Source: Apiosordaria backusii (taxonomy: Eukaryota > Ascomycota > Sordariomycetes > Sordariales > Lasiosphaeriaceae). Taken from it: a stretch of 64,000 nucleotides of DNA. This document shows positions 45,668 to 56,344 of this stretch, piece by piece; the stretch's first letter is position 1; each line of letters begins with the position of its first letter. The position numbers and the translations under genes are program-made. The notes beneath the pieces are model-generated. The model worked only from the letters and a program-made list of their open reading frames with translations, searched no databases and was not told where the DNA came from. The DNA is taken from positions 1,798,001-1,862,000 of the forward strand of contig JAUKTV010000007.1 in the NCBI GenBank assembly GCA_030549205.1, written 5' to 3'.

Positions 45668-48185
45668 TTGGCTTGGCACCATTCGGAAGCCTTGCCCACT
45701 AACAAAACTGGGTCCGATACTTCCAATGACCTAAAAAGCACCCTGGCAGGCCCGGAATCTAGCGTTGGTACTTCCAAAAGCCCCTGTTCAGTCTAGAAAA
45801 CCCCTATTTTATTGGTCAAAGGCTGGCTAAGCCGTTAAAAGTAAAATATCTAGTTAAAGTAGTATTTAAAGAGGCGTCGTTTTCTTAAAGACTTAAAGTT
45901 CGAATTTATCAATTATCCTTAATTTTACTAGTAATTTTAGCCTAAATAGATATCCTAATACTTCTTTAATTTATAAATTAAAACCTAATAACGGCTACAT
46001 CTAATAATAGTTTTTATAAGCTGTTAATTGTAAAATATAGTAGTTAGGGCTAAATGCTTAATACCAGTAATTAAATAGATATAACAGTGGCGCTACTTTT
46101 ATAATTAAGCCTTATAATAGGAGTCAGTAATAATATATTTATTAATAAATAAAGCCTTAGTTTCTAATAGCTTATAAGTAGTTTAATAAAGTATTACCTT
46201 AATACTAAACTAGCCTTAAATTTCGTTAATTAACTAAGTATAGAAGTCTTAATAGAGCAAATTCTTTAAGTATTTAAAAGGTACGCCGAACCTTTCCTCC
46301 TTTTAAACGATAAAAATATTAGTAAAGACTACCTTTAAAAACTAAAGATTAATATAGAAAAAACTGGTAATTTAAAGTTAGGTAATATACTAAGGAAAAA
46401 ATTGTCAAATAGTACTATAGCGATACTATAGTAATAACAGTAGTTCCAGCTATTATTAATATATAGCTAGTTATTAATATTAACGCCGTTTATAAATATA
46501 TTATAAGACTATATAATAGGCAGGACCTTAAATATTAATATACCTTTACTAATAGTAAATAACTGGCTTATTATATAGTTATAAGTAGGCTTTTTATAGA
46601 GTATTAAAACCAAGTCCTTAGTACTATTATATTAAATAGAAAGAAAATTAATAATTTGCCTTTCTTTAATATACTAAAATATATAACTGTTCTTTAAATT
46701 AAAAGTCTCTTTACTAGCCAAATTAATAATAATAAAGACTTTACAATATAAGCAGCTATATAGGTCCAATTCCTTAGTATAGTCTATATCTTTTAATACT
46801 ATAAATTCCTTAAAAGCTTTTAATTTATTGCAAATGCTGGTAATTGCAATTCAACATTAGTAAAGTTTTTATATTAAGGCTTTATTTATAAATAAATTAT
46901 TGTAAAAAAGGTAGTAAACCGAATGCAATAGAGGATATAGAATTTGTTTAGTTAATTAAAGAACTATATATTAAGTAAATATAAGTCTTAATAGTTATTT
47001 AAAAAAAAGATTAGTAAAGTTTAAGAAATTAATTGTTTTATATAAGAAATATATTACCTATAGTTTTAAACTAACAATACCTTTTAATTTATAATAGAAG
47101 TGCCAATTATAAAAAAAGCCTTACTTAATTAGAATCTAGCTTTTAAGACTAATAGGTATTGGCTTAGTAGAAATCTTAACCTTACTTTTTAACCTACTTA
47201 TAAATTTAACCATTTTCTTATTAATAGAGATATTTTAACTAAAACGACGCTATTTATAGTTTACTTTAATAATATAGTCGGAAAGGTCTTTGATTTTCTT
47301 TTAAACTATATATATTAGTTTATTAAGATCCTAATAGTAAAAACGCCTCTATAAAGTTTAAAACCTAAAGAAAGGCATTCAATTTTTAATAAAGTAAGTA
47401 AAAACACCTTCTTTAACTAACTAGTATGCCTTAATATTTGGCTTTTTATAAAGTCCTATATATATAATAATAGCAATTATTATATAAATTTCTACTATAG
47501 AAGTTAGTGTCTATTTAGCTATATAAAAGTACTTGTAACTACCGTTTCTTAACGTTAAGATTTTCTACTTATTAATTTAGTAAGCCTATTAAGCAACTTT
47601 ATAAAGTAGGAAATACTAAAGAAAGGCTTAAAGAAAAGAAAGCAGTTGTAAAGTAATTTAAAGAAAGAAGTAAAGACCTTTAATAGCTTGAAAGAAGCTA
47701 TTATATAAACTATAAAGCGACCAGTTTTAAAGTAATTTAGAGGGTTTATAATTGATAATTAGGACTGTTTATATTAGAAAAAGCTTTAATTAGCTAGAAT
47801 TCTATAGAAAAATGTATAATTTAGTAGAATTTAGTAAAAAAAGGCATACTTAGTAGTATATTAAAAGGAACTACAGTAAGCCGTTCAGTGGCACATTTAA
47901 ATACGTTAAATAGGTCTTTAGCTTTACCTATAGCTTTTTTTAAGCTATATAGCTCAATTGCTTTATAATCTACTTACTTATTAAGTTCGGTAAAATCTTT
48001 AACTGTAGAATGGTAGTAATATAGGTCTTCCATTGTAAATAGTTTTAATATATAGTAGTAGTAGGTACGTCTTTAGTGGGTTGTAGTGTATAAGAATTCT
48101 AGGATTTTGCCTGTAGAAAGTGGTCAGTTTGGTGCAGATGGATCCGAAGTAGACTTTTTGTAGGGCCGTACCATTTTGTACCTTT

Positions 48186-48222
48186 GCTAAGGAAAAAAAA
48201 GTAGTACTTCACAGTTAAAGGG
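48186..48222 (-). repeat. right terminal inverted repeat, about 37 bp
   Basis: Reverse complement of the left arm. The single difference is TAA here where the left arm implies CAA, a CpA-to-TpA change. Confidence 0.88.
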
Positions 48223-50855
48223 ATTTGGGCCTCTCCGTCCCTCTCCGGGATCCAATCCCGCCGGCTCTCAGGGCAATTTCTGCTCCCCACCGCGACACTA
48301 CCAGGTGCCGAAAAGGAGGGCCTAGCCTCATTGAGCTGCGCCTTGGCGAGCGGGAGCAAATGCTTGGCAGTTCTTGGTCACAGCAACAACATCATTTCGC
48401 TGCCCTCCACCACCTCATATTCTCGCCTGGAGATTGTGACGAAATGTCTGCTCCAGAGCCCACAGAGCCCACATGCACGCCGCAGCCAATGACCCCAAGC
48501 AACACACACAAGCTTCTCACAGCGTTGCAGCTTTTTGCGGCAGACAGACAGCGTGACTGGTTGAAAAGTCGGACGTCCATCCCTGGGCAGATATTCCTAA
48601 CGAGGATAGGATCATCGCCATGCCCAATCGAAGTATGTACTAGTACAGAACACCTTTTTTGTCACCCTTCGTGGCATCCGTCAGTGCTTGCCTTGGAGGC
48701 GTCTAGTGGGGTGAAGTATGTACGAGAGGTGGACGAGTGCAACAGAAGGTTAGCTTTCGTCCCAATTGAGGAGGAAGACAGGAGGATGACAGGTCGTACG
48801 TGTCTCCAATTCTGGACGAACCAGGACACAATGCCCTCTGGGTGGTCGAAACGAAACATCCATCATCAAAATGTTCAGAATCTGTCAAAGTTTTGATACC
48901 ACCTTCTTTCTCCCCTCTGCAAGGGAGACAGGCTGATCACAGCAATAATAGAGATATTAAGCCTGTCAGTTCCAGGGTTCAGCGGGAGCGGAGAGAGTTG
49001 GTGCCGGCTAATATCAACGACAGCTGGTCCCGCTGGTCCCTCCCGTCCGCTGTCCCTTGGACTTTGGTGATGTCTTCAAGGTTCGGGTGCCATGCAATAT
49101 TCTGCCTCCGTGCTGCACCGTCCCAGCAGTTCGAACCAGCGGGATGCCTCGTAATTGTGTAAAAGCTCCGGGACCGAAGTCTGCCCTGGCACCTCTGCCC
49201 ATACACTACAACAAACAACCACCGCTCATCATTGCGAGCCAGTGCCTGCCGAGACAGTACGTGCGTAGCTTGTGGTGGTGGTCACGCAAAGGCTTGGCAA
49301 CGTCTGAAGCCTGTGGAACGGCCACAGACAGTGCGATGTGTGGGCAGAGTGTGAAAAAGCGTGCAAGAGAGGGAGGAGCACGTCGCACCTTACGGGTTCG
49401 CACGACGTGTCTCTCCTCTCCTATCTGCCTCGTCCCTGCGTCTGTCGATGCTCAACTGAATTTCCTGATCTTGACATGAGGGCATGGACGAGCATCGAGA
49501 GGGTTCAATGCAGGAAATTTCAGACGAGATGGGCACGATGGCCGTGGCCATGTGAAAATCGAATTCAGACTCGTCCATCGGAATTTCTTCTTTTTGCTGC
49601 TGATCAACTGCAGTTTTGGCACTGGCGTCATTCCACCGTCAGAAGGATCTTCAGGGCCAGCGCTGTCGAACCCAGGGAGGATCATTGGCCCACCTACCAC
49701 TGTCCGTCCCGAACGCGAAGAAAGAGCTGGACTTCTGGAGCGGGGTTGGCTCCATTGATGTCGTACAGTGAACCCCGGTGTTGACAGCTAACGGGCACTT
49801 GACCAGGGAGTGGTCGGCGATGACAATGCCCCTTCAGAGCGAGAATCGATATTTGACATGGTGAACGTGAAAACATCGCTGCTGAAGGGGGGATCAAAAG
49901 TGCATTTGTTGGTCTTGGCGTGGGGTTTGGGTTTGTCTTGGCGGGCTGTGATGTGGAGCTCCGAAGCTTTTCGGGCTGTCAGTCAGCGGGAACCTCAGTT
50001 TCTGTGCATGAAGCCGCCCGATGTCCGGTCTTGGTATCCGGGCTACAAGATGTCATCCCGTCGGCGATGGCGCTGATCGAGAGGTTTATACGAGGGCTGG
50101 AGGCTCAACCTGTGGTGTTGATATTCGTTATGTAGTGTATCCCATCCCTGTCAATATTCCGAGCCCATTCGCCCAAGCCGTCCATCGGTGACTGCATCTG
50201 GGTAAGGGTTGTTGAAGCTCCCGAGGTGGGTCCGAACATCGGGGCGGAAGAGGTGCAGGAAACATTGACCCTGGAGTTGTCGTTTCAGCGGACACTTGTT
50301 TGTAAAAAGGAAAGCAACAATATGAGTGTGATACATCGAATCATTCAAAACACCAACTTTGCTCTAGTGTAATCAGGACTCGAGATGGAAGGCGTCGGGT
50401 CGACAGCTGCCATGTCTCAGCGACACCGCGGGGTATGTCTGGAAAGGCAACCTGGAAGTGGGTCTCACTTAACGGCCAAAATCTTAATGGAAGTCGCGAC
50501 GCGCCACGCGTGTCTGCCAGATGTATGTACAGTGCATACCACAGTACACTGAAGTTCAACAAGACTTTGCAACAACCTAAACACAGCTGAGCATTTTGTG
50601 ATTATTAATCACTGTAAAATACTCCCGTCCTCGGTTCTAGCTGTAAACAGACCAAAATCCCACAGCCAGAATATTGTACCACAATCTTCGACAGTGGGTT
50701 CCGGCGTCGTCTCCGGGCCATTCGGCCGTCTTCCGAACCCCCCACCGACTTTCACCGGCCCGGCCACCGGCAACTATTTCAGCCTCGTTTTCATGTTTTG
50801 ATGTTTTGATTCCTGGCTGCTGAATCTCACATAACAACGCCAAACACCAGCAAAT
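48223..50855. other. intergenic between the second element and EED
   Basis: Contains the EED promoter near 50855. Open frames such as 48225-48896 begin inside or at the transposon end and show no domain or splice signals. I support no gene. Confidence 0.5.
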
Positions 50856-52644
50856 ATGCCACCACTACCCGACATGGCAGAGTGGGAACTTCCCCGCCTG
50901 CGAACCTCTTTTCAGTTGCAGGAAGACATCAAGGATGAAGGTAAGTCGCTTGTTGATATTATTTTGTTTCTTTCCACAACCTGCTAACTGGCCATCAGAC
51001 CTTGCTGAATTCTTCGACGTCAAATTCTACCCCTACAGCCCACCAGGTTCGCCTCCAGTGTTTGCGGCCACAAGCAAGAAGCATGTCGTCGTGTGCCGGT
51101 TGGTACAGACCACAGACAAGGACCAAAACCCTTGCCAGATCATCCAGATGATCAGAGATGACGATAACACAGCCAACAACTTCTCATGCTGTTGGTCAAA
51201 AGATCCTGAAACAGAGCGAGCCTGGCTCTGTGTTGCCGGTAAGGACGCCAAGATCAAAGTGTATAATGTCAAGGAAGGAAAGCTCGTAAAGACACTTGTT
51301 GGACATGGCGGAGTAAGTCTCTGTGGTACATCAACAAGACATTTTGACTGACGAAATCCAGGATATCAGTGATCTCGCCACGTCCCCGGCGAATCCCACC
51401 ATCATAGCCTCTGCCTCAGACGATACGACTATTAAGCTATGGAGTCTGGCACCGGCACATGATAAGCAGCCATGTATCTGCATCTTGGGAGGCGAGGGTC
51501 ACCAGTACAACCTGTTGAGTGTAACGTTCCACAACAATGGACGTTATGTCTTGTCTGCCGGTCATGATCAAGTCATCAATCTGGTGAGTCGAGTTATCAC
51601 ATCCGATTGATTTTCATATACGTCTGATTACTGACTGTGGACTAGTGGGCACTCCCCGAGTTCCCCAAAGAACACGTCAATGTGCCTATCGTACTACACT
51701 ACCCCCATTTCTCCTCCTCCGAAGTCCATAACAATCTCGTAGATTGGTAAGCTCCTTCCCTCTGATCACCGCTCGCGCCTCTCTAACAACCAAACAGCGT
51801 CGCCTTCCACGGCGACCTCATTCTCTCCCGAGCCTGTCACGAGGACACCATTGTCCTCTGGCGAATAGAAGGCTTCTCCTCCTCCGACCCCATCCCGGAC
51901 CCCCTCGATGCGCCCACCCCAACAGATATGGCCAAGCAAACCCGCTCTTACTTTAACCCTACCCTCTCCAAAGCCCGGCCGGCCATGTTCACCCGCCTCG
52001 CCCAGTTCCACACCCCGGACTGTGGCGTCCAGTTTTACATGCGCTTCCGCATGTTCCACGCCGAAGGCAAGCACCCGATCCTGGCGTTTGCCAACGCAAA
52101 GTCCAAGACTATGTTTTGGGACTTTTCGAGGTTTGCGGCTTACAGGGATTTTATGGAAGAGCTCGAGGAGGCTCAAACTCAGCAGCAACAGCAAGCCGCT
52201 GCTGGATCAGGGACATCAACGGTGCCACCGGTAGCTATTCAGAAGCCATCTTGGCTGCTCATTAAGCGTGCCAAGAAGGCCGCGACTGCTCATCAAGACA
52301 CAGCGACGAGCCTCCGTCTTGCTGCTGCGGACAAGGAGTCGATGGTGTCTGCTAGTCCTGACCCGGAAGGTGGCGGCAGCGCTTCTGTTCCTGCTGCTAC
52401 TGGGACGACGCTGGGGAACTACAACCAAGACACACTTAACCACTGGAAGGAAATGTACGACTTGTCCAACCCGATCGGTCTGATCCGCCCTCACAAGGTG
52501 CTTCAGGTGGACGGAGCGTTTGTCGGGAGGCAAGTCGGCTGGAGCCCAAGTGGAGAGTGGTGCGTGGTGGTCGGGAATAGAAATCGGGCTTTGATTTACC
52601 AGCGGTGGACTAGGGAGAAGGGGGTTGCGACGCCTCTTAGCTAG
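50856..52644 (+). CDS. eed: EED/ESC homologue, WD40 subunit of Polycomb repressive complex 2
   Basis: Core PRC2 subunit that reads H3K27me3 and stimulates the methyltransferase in the nucleus. Five exons: join(50856..50940,50999..51312,51362..51583,51646..51746,51798..52644), 522 residues. Introns are 58, 49, 62 and 51 nt with GTAAGT/GTGAGT/GTAAGC donors. WD repeats are recognisable: ERAWLCVAGKDAKIKVYNV, NPTIIASASDDTTIKLWSL, GRYVLSAGHDQVINLWALP, and LILSRACHEDTIVLWRIEG. Splicing across the last intron gives NNLVDCVAFHGDLILSR, matching the EED-specific YVDC...GDLILSK block; GGEGHQYNLLSV also matches. A Gln/Ala-rich insertion lies before the final WD repeat. The start ATG begins MPPLPDMAEWELPRL; a second ATG six codons in is possible. 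Confidence 0.9.
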
Positions 52645-52850
52645 TTGTATTAATAGGTGGATATGGTCAAATACGTACCTTATTGTATCTAGCACTGCCG
52701 ACTGGTTGTGGACAGGAGCACGTACTGAACATTCATGTATTTAGACGACATGTCAGATAGCTTATGGTTATCTGCCTTGTTGAGAACAGAAGCACAAAAG
52801 ATGATTTATTCACAAATACCATCCCCGACCCTATCTATGGTGGTGTCGAG

Positions 52851-54506
52851 TTAAACAGGAACAGAAGAAAACATTGGCAAAATCGTCTCCTCCTCTTCGC
52901 TTTCCTCCCCACCACTACCACCTCCCTCCCCATTCCCTCCCACACCCCCTTCACCCTCCGCCTCTTCCTCCGACATCTCATCCTCACTCCCCAACTGCCT
53001 CAGTAGTTCCTCATCATCCTGCCTCAACATCCCCCTTCCCATATCCCTCACCCCCTCCAGCAACCTCCTCGCCTTCTGCCTCTCCTTGTCCCTCGCCTTT
53101 CTTCCACGTTTCTTTTCCTTCTCATCATCAAAAGGAACACACAGATCAGCAATATACAACCACACCATCGCCCTCAACCGTATAAACTCCCCATCCCTCG
53201 AGTACGGCACCGTCTCCAGCAACGCATCCATCCTCTCCGCCACATCCCTCATCTTCTTCAGCACCTCCCTTCTCAGCTCATCCCTCTCTCGATTCACCCT
53301 CACCTCTTTTTTATTCCGCAGCGGGGGTGACGACGGCGGCGGCGGCGGTGGTTTCTCACTGTCAACCTCCATCCCAAACCCATCATCGAAATTACTCGGC
53401 TCCTCCTCAATAACATCCATCATATCATCATCTTGCTCATCCTCATCCCCCGAAGAAAACTCGTGACGTGCCTCCCGCTCCTCAATCTTCTCCATCCCCC
53501 GCTGGTGAAGCGCGTAAATGCCCTCCATCTCAGAGCTGAACATCGCCACGTTGAATTCCAGCAGCGGCCTCCCCGTAGAATTAGGATGCTGCTTGCTAAA
53601 AGGGTGATTCTGGATCAGATACTGATAGTAACTTTTCAACCTGGCCAGATTCTGCTGTTGGCGCTCCAACAAAACATCTTTCTCTCGCGAGACCTTTTCG
53701 GCTTTGGCGTCTTCGGTTTCTTGTTCTCCTTCTTCTTCTTCTTTTCCTCCCTCCCGTTGCTGTCTTTCCAGCTCGAGTTGAAAAGCCCCATTGAATTCCC
53801 CCTCTGCCTCATCAGTCCCATCCACTGCATTTTCATTGCTGGGATTGCTTTCTCCGGGTTTGGATAGAGGTGGCTCTCCTTCGCGAAGTATGATTTCCGC
53901 ACCTAGTTCCCACAACCTCTCAAACCTCAAATCCACCCTCTTCCCACCCACCCTCGACCTAACCAACAACCCAAACCCCCTCTTCGCCAACTCCACATCC
54001 CCCTCCGCAAGCGCGCGTTTAATCGTGTTAATCAGCACCCCCACTTTAGAATGATACGCCACTGCCTTCCTGTCCTTTTCCGCTTGTTTCCTACTGTTCC
54101 TCCGACCCCGCCTCCTCCTGTTGGCGGACCCAGCGCTGCTGCTCACCTCTGATTCCTCCGCTGCTGTCGTCCGCCCACCTACAGGACCGTCGTCGTCGGC
54201 GTCGGTGGTGAAACCAGGGAGTTCATCCCCGCCTTCGTCGCCAGACTTGTCGGTGAGGTTGTTGTTGTTGTTGGAGGGATCATCAGGGGTGAAAGGGTGG
54301 CGGCGGCGGCGGATAGGACGGGGAGGTCGGTGAGGGAAGCCGGGGTAGAGGTCTGATAGAAGGGGAGAATCGTGGTCTAAACCGGCGAGGGTGAATTGCT
54401 TTAGGGTGTGGGGGGTGTGGGAGAGGGGGTTTATTACTGCGTCGGAGGGGTTGGTGGTGGGTTGGGCGGCAGTGGCGCGTTTGCGTTTTCGGGGGGAGGA
54501 AGACAT
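52851..54506 (-). CDS. RNA polymerase I-specific initiation factor Rrn11-like
   Basis: A single exon of 551 residues. The N-terminus is basic (SSSPRKRKR), followed by FTLAGLDHDSPLLSDLYPGFPHRP, typical of fungal Rrn11-family proteins. The central helical TPR-like part, VGVLINTIKRALAEGDVELAKRG, leads to FGLLVRSRVGGKRVDLRFERLWELGAEILL-type sequence, the family's best-conserved block. A long acidic region, a second conserved part (HHRGMEKIEE-like and RAMVWLYIADLCVP), and an acidic tail follow. Rrn11 is part of the core factor at rDNA promoters. The family assignment rests on motif resemblance. The poly-acidic insertions are longer than in yeast. Confidence 0.68.
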   Translation of the reverse strand: MSSSPRKRKRATAAQPTTNPSDAVINPLSHTPHTLKQFTLAGLDHDSPLLSDLYPGFPHRPPRPIRRRRHPFTPDDPSNNNNNLTDKSGDEGGDELPGFTTDADDDGPVGGRTTAAEESEVSSSAGSANRRRRGRRNSRKQAEKDRKAVAYHSKVGVLINTIKRALAEGDVELAKRGFGLLVRSRVGGKRVDLRFERLWELGAEIILREGEPPLSKPGESNPSNENAVDGTDEAEGEFNGAFQLELERQQREGGKEEEEGEQETEDAKAEKVSREKDVLLERQQQNLARLKSYYQYLIQNHPFSKQHPNSTGRPLLEFNVAMFSSEMEGIYALHQRGMEKIEEREARHEFSSGDEDEQDDDMMDVIEEEPSNFDDGFGMEVDSEKPPPPPPSSPPLRNKKEVRVNRERDELRREVLKKMRDVAERMDALLETVPYSRDGEFIRLRAMVWLYIADLCVPFDDEKEKKRGRKARDKERQKARRLLEGVRDMGRGMLRQDDEELLRQLGSEDEMSEEEAEGEGGVGGNGEGGGSGGEESEEEETILPMFSSVPV

Positions 54507-55049
54507 CTTTGTTTGTGTAAGAGGTTGGTGGTGGGTGGAGTGAGAGGTGATTTGAGGGTGAGAGGTGGTTTGATGTGAGCGACTGATGGTGAAAAGGTTA
54601 AGTTTAGATAGACTGATGAATAGTCGAAATGAGTCGTTCGTCTTTGATCGTATGCTTTAGTTGATTATCGTAGGGTTTGTCTGTGCAAGACACGGGGTAG
54701 TTTCGCTGTGGTTGATGACAAGTGTTTGATGTCCGAATTCAAGATGAGATTCCAAGGTTTTTTTTAGATCGATAAGCTTGGGCCTCGTAGCTTGTTCAAG
54801 CTTCAATACAACAGCAATGCACAACGCCAGGCGCATCGCCTACAGCTCATAAAGTATATTCGAACAGCCAAAATCACACAGGCGATAACATCTATCTGCC
54901 ATTTTACACGCCACACCATATGTTCGTCCACTGTATCCTCTACTCTAGGATGGCGAAACTGGGCCCAGGACATGCATCTGTAATCTATTATGTACAGCGT
55001 GGTTTGATGCTACACTCTTCTCGTTTTGTCTACCACACCTCTACTCTAT
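54507..55049. other. upstream region of the Rrn11-like gene
   Basis: Promoter of the minus-strand Rrn11-like gene and 3' flank of the complex I gene. Nothing else seen. Confidence 0.5.
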
Positions 55050-55893
55050 TTAAGCAGTTCTCTCGAAAGCCACCCACTGGCCCTCTGCCGGAGGCTCCTC
55101 AAGGGGCTCCCAGCTGTTCTCATCGTTAGCGACTGCGTTTCCAGCCCCAGAAAAGGCAAACTTACACCTTGGACTCAATCATGGTATCCACCAGCTTGAG
55201 CTCGCCCTCAGCAACCTGGATAACCTCCTCGATCAAACCGGCGCCAATCTTGTTCTCCAGCTCAGAAATCCTGCCAAAATGATTAGCACCACGGCTCTCT
55301 TTCATAACCCCACTCTAGAAAACCTACTGCTCAGCAGTCAACTGCGGCTCAGGCTCCCAATCAATCTGCTTCTGCTCCATAGCTTCAGCCCGCTCAAACT
55401 GAACCCTGACATGCCACTCCATCTCCTCCTGCGTTCTGCTCCCCTCCAGCTCAGGCCCATCATTCACCTCGCCATCCCACTGCTGGTACCGCATATCAAC
55501 CTCGCTCGGCAGCTGTCTCACAACAAAAGCCTGACCCTCCCTCTGTACCTTCGCAGCTTCCAACCCTCCGTTCGAAACGGTATTCGTTGTCTTGAACCTC
55601 TCGGGCTCCTTCTTGAGGATCTCACGGGCCTTCTCCGCCCACTCCTTGTACCCCGGGGGAACGACAGCCTCGACCAGCGCCAGCCGCTGCTTCGTCACAG
55701 CTTCGACCGATTGTCTGTAAACCGAGTGCTCGGGGGCAGCCTTGAGCTTCTCGAGGGTGGTGTTGTAGAGGTAGAGGAGCATGGAGCGCGGGGCATTGTG
55801 TGTCGGGAGGCCAGTGATACCGGTGGGCTGGCCGGGTTCGAGGTAGCGCGCCGCCGGGCGGACGGTCGCGAGGAGTCGGAGAGTCGCGCGCAT
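55050..55893 (-). CDS. NADH:ubiquinone oxidoreductase 29.9 kDa subunit (NDUFA5/B13 homologue)
   Basis: Accessory subunit of the complex I peripheral arm in the mitochondrial inner membrane. Three exons: complement(join(55050..55113,55166..55270,55328..55893)), 244 residues. Introns are 57 nt (GTAGGT...TTGGCAG) and 52 nt (GTAAGT, GCTAAC branch, GAACAG). The presequence-like N-terminus is MRATLRLLATVRPAARYLEPG. The NDUFA5 core starts at TGITGLPTHNAPRSMLLYLYNTTL, with SVYRQSVEAVTKQRL. Splicing restores the C-terminus QISELENKIGAGLIEEVIQ...SKVWEPLEEPPAEGQWVAFERTA. The length fits the fungal form, which is longer than mammalian B13. Confidence 0.92.
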
Positions 55894-56344
55894 TGTTGCG
55901 GTGTTGTGTTGGCGACTTCTTTTGGAGGGGTGGTGGTGGCCGCACAGCGGGAATTCAATAGTAGATAGCTCTCTCTCTCTCCGACGTCAGCCAGCCTTCC
56001 CTGCCAAACCCAATTGCCAATTGCCATTGCTTGCTTGCCAATTGGCGGCTATGGGTGGGGCCCACATGCTTGGCTGTCACGTGATACCCTTGACTTACAC
56101 CTCACTCCTGTCGGGATCGTCATCTTTTGAGTGAAAAACGAAGTAGTAAACAAAACAAGATTGCACCCATGTAATATTTCTCGGTTGTTTAGTTTTGCAA
56201 CAACATTCACCAACCTCAAAGTTGTGATGTAACGCCTCCGACAACCTCCAACCCGTTGACTTAAAGCGGGGCCAATTTTCCAACCTCATCTCTCACCTTT
56301 CTCTTTCTCACCTCACCCTCCCTTTCTAGGACGCCACAGTCAAA
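55894..56344. other. divergent promoter region, complex I subunit / phosphoesterase
   Basis: Short shared upstream region of two divergent genes, with a CT-rich leader before 56345. No gene inside. Confidence 0.55.

Larger units (their letters stand above)
45631..48222. mobile_element. 2.6-kb inverted-repeat DNA element, RIP-degraded
   Basis: Short terminal inverted repeats of about 37 bp (CCCTTTAACTGTGAAGTACT... through a T8 run to CCTTRGC) bound a very AT-rich interior without any open frame of 60 codons between about 45800 and 48090. AT lies immediately outside each end; this could be a dinucleotide target duplication or simply the first base pair of the repeats. Size and terminal structure fit a Tc1/mariner- or Fot1-like transposon, but no transposase remnant was recognised. 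The ends are less mutated than the interior. Confidence 0.78.

Noticed and set aside
48225..48896. Plus-strand 223-codon open frame beside the second element
   Set aside because: It starts at the edge of the transposon arm, lacks domains, and has no matching start context.
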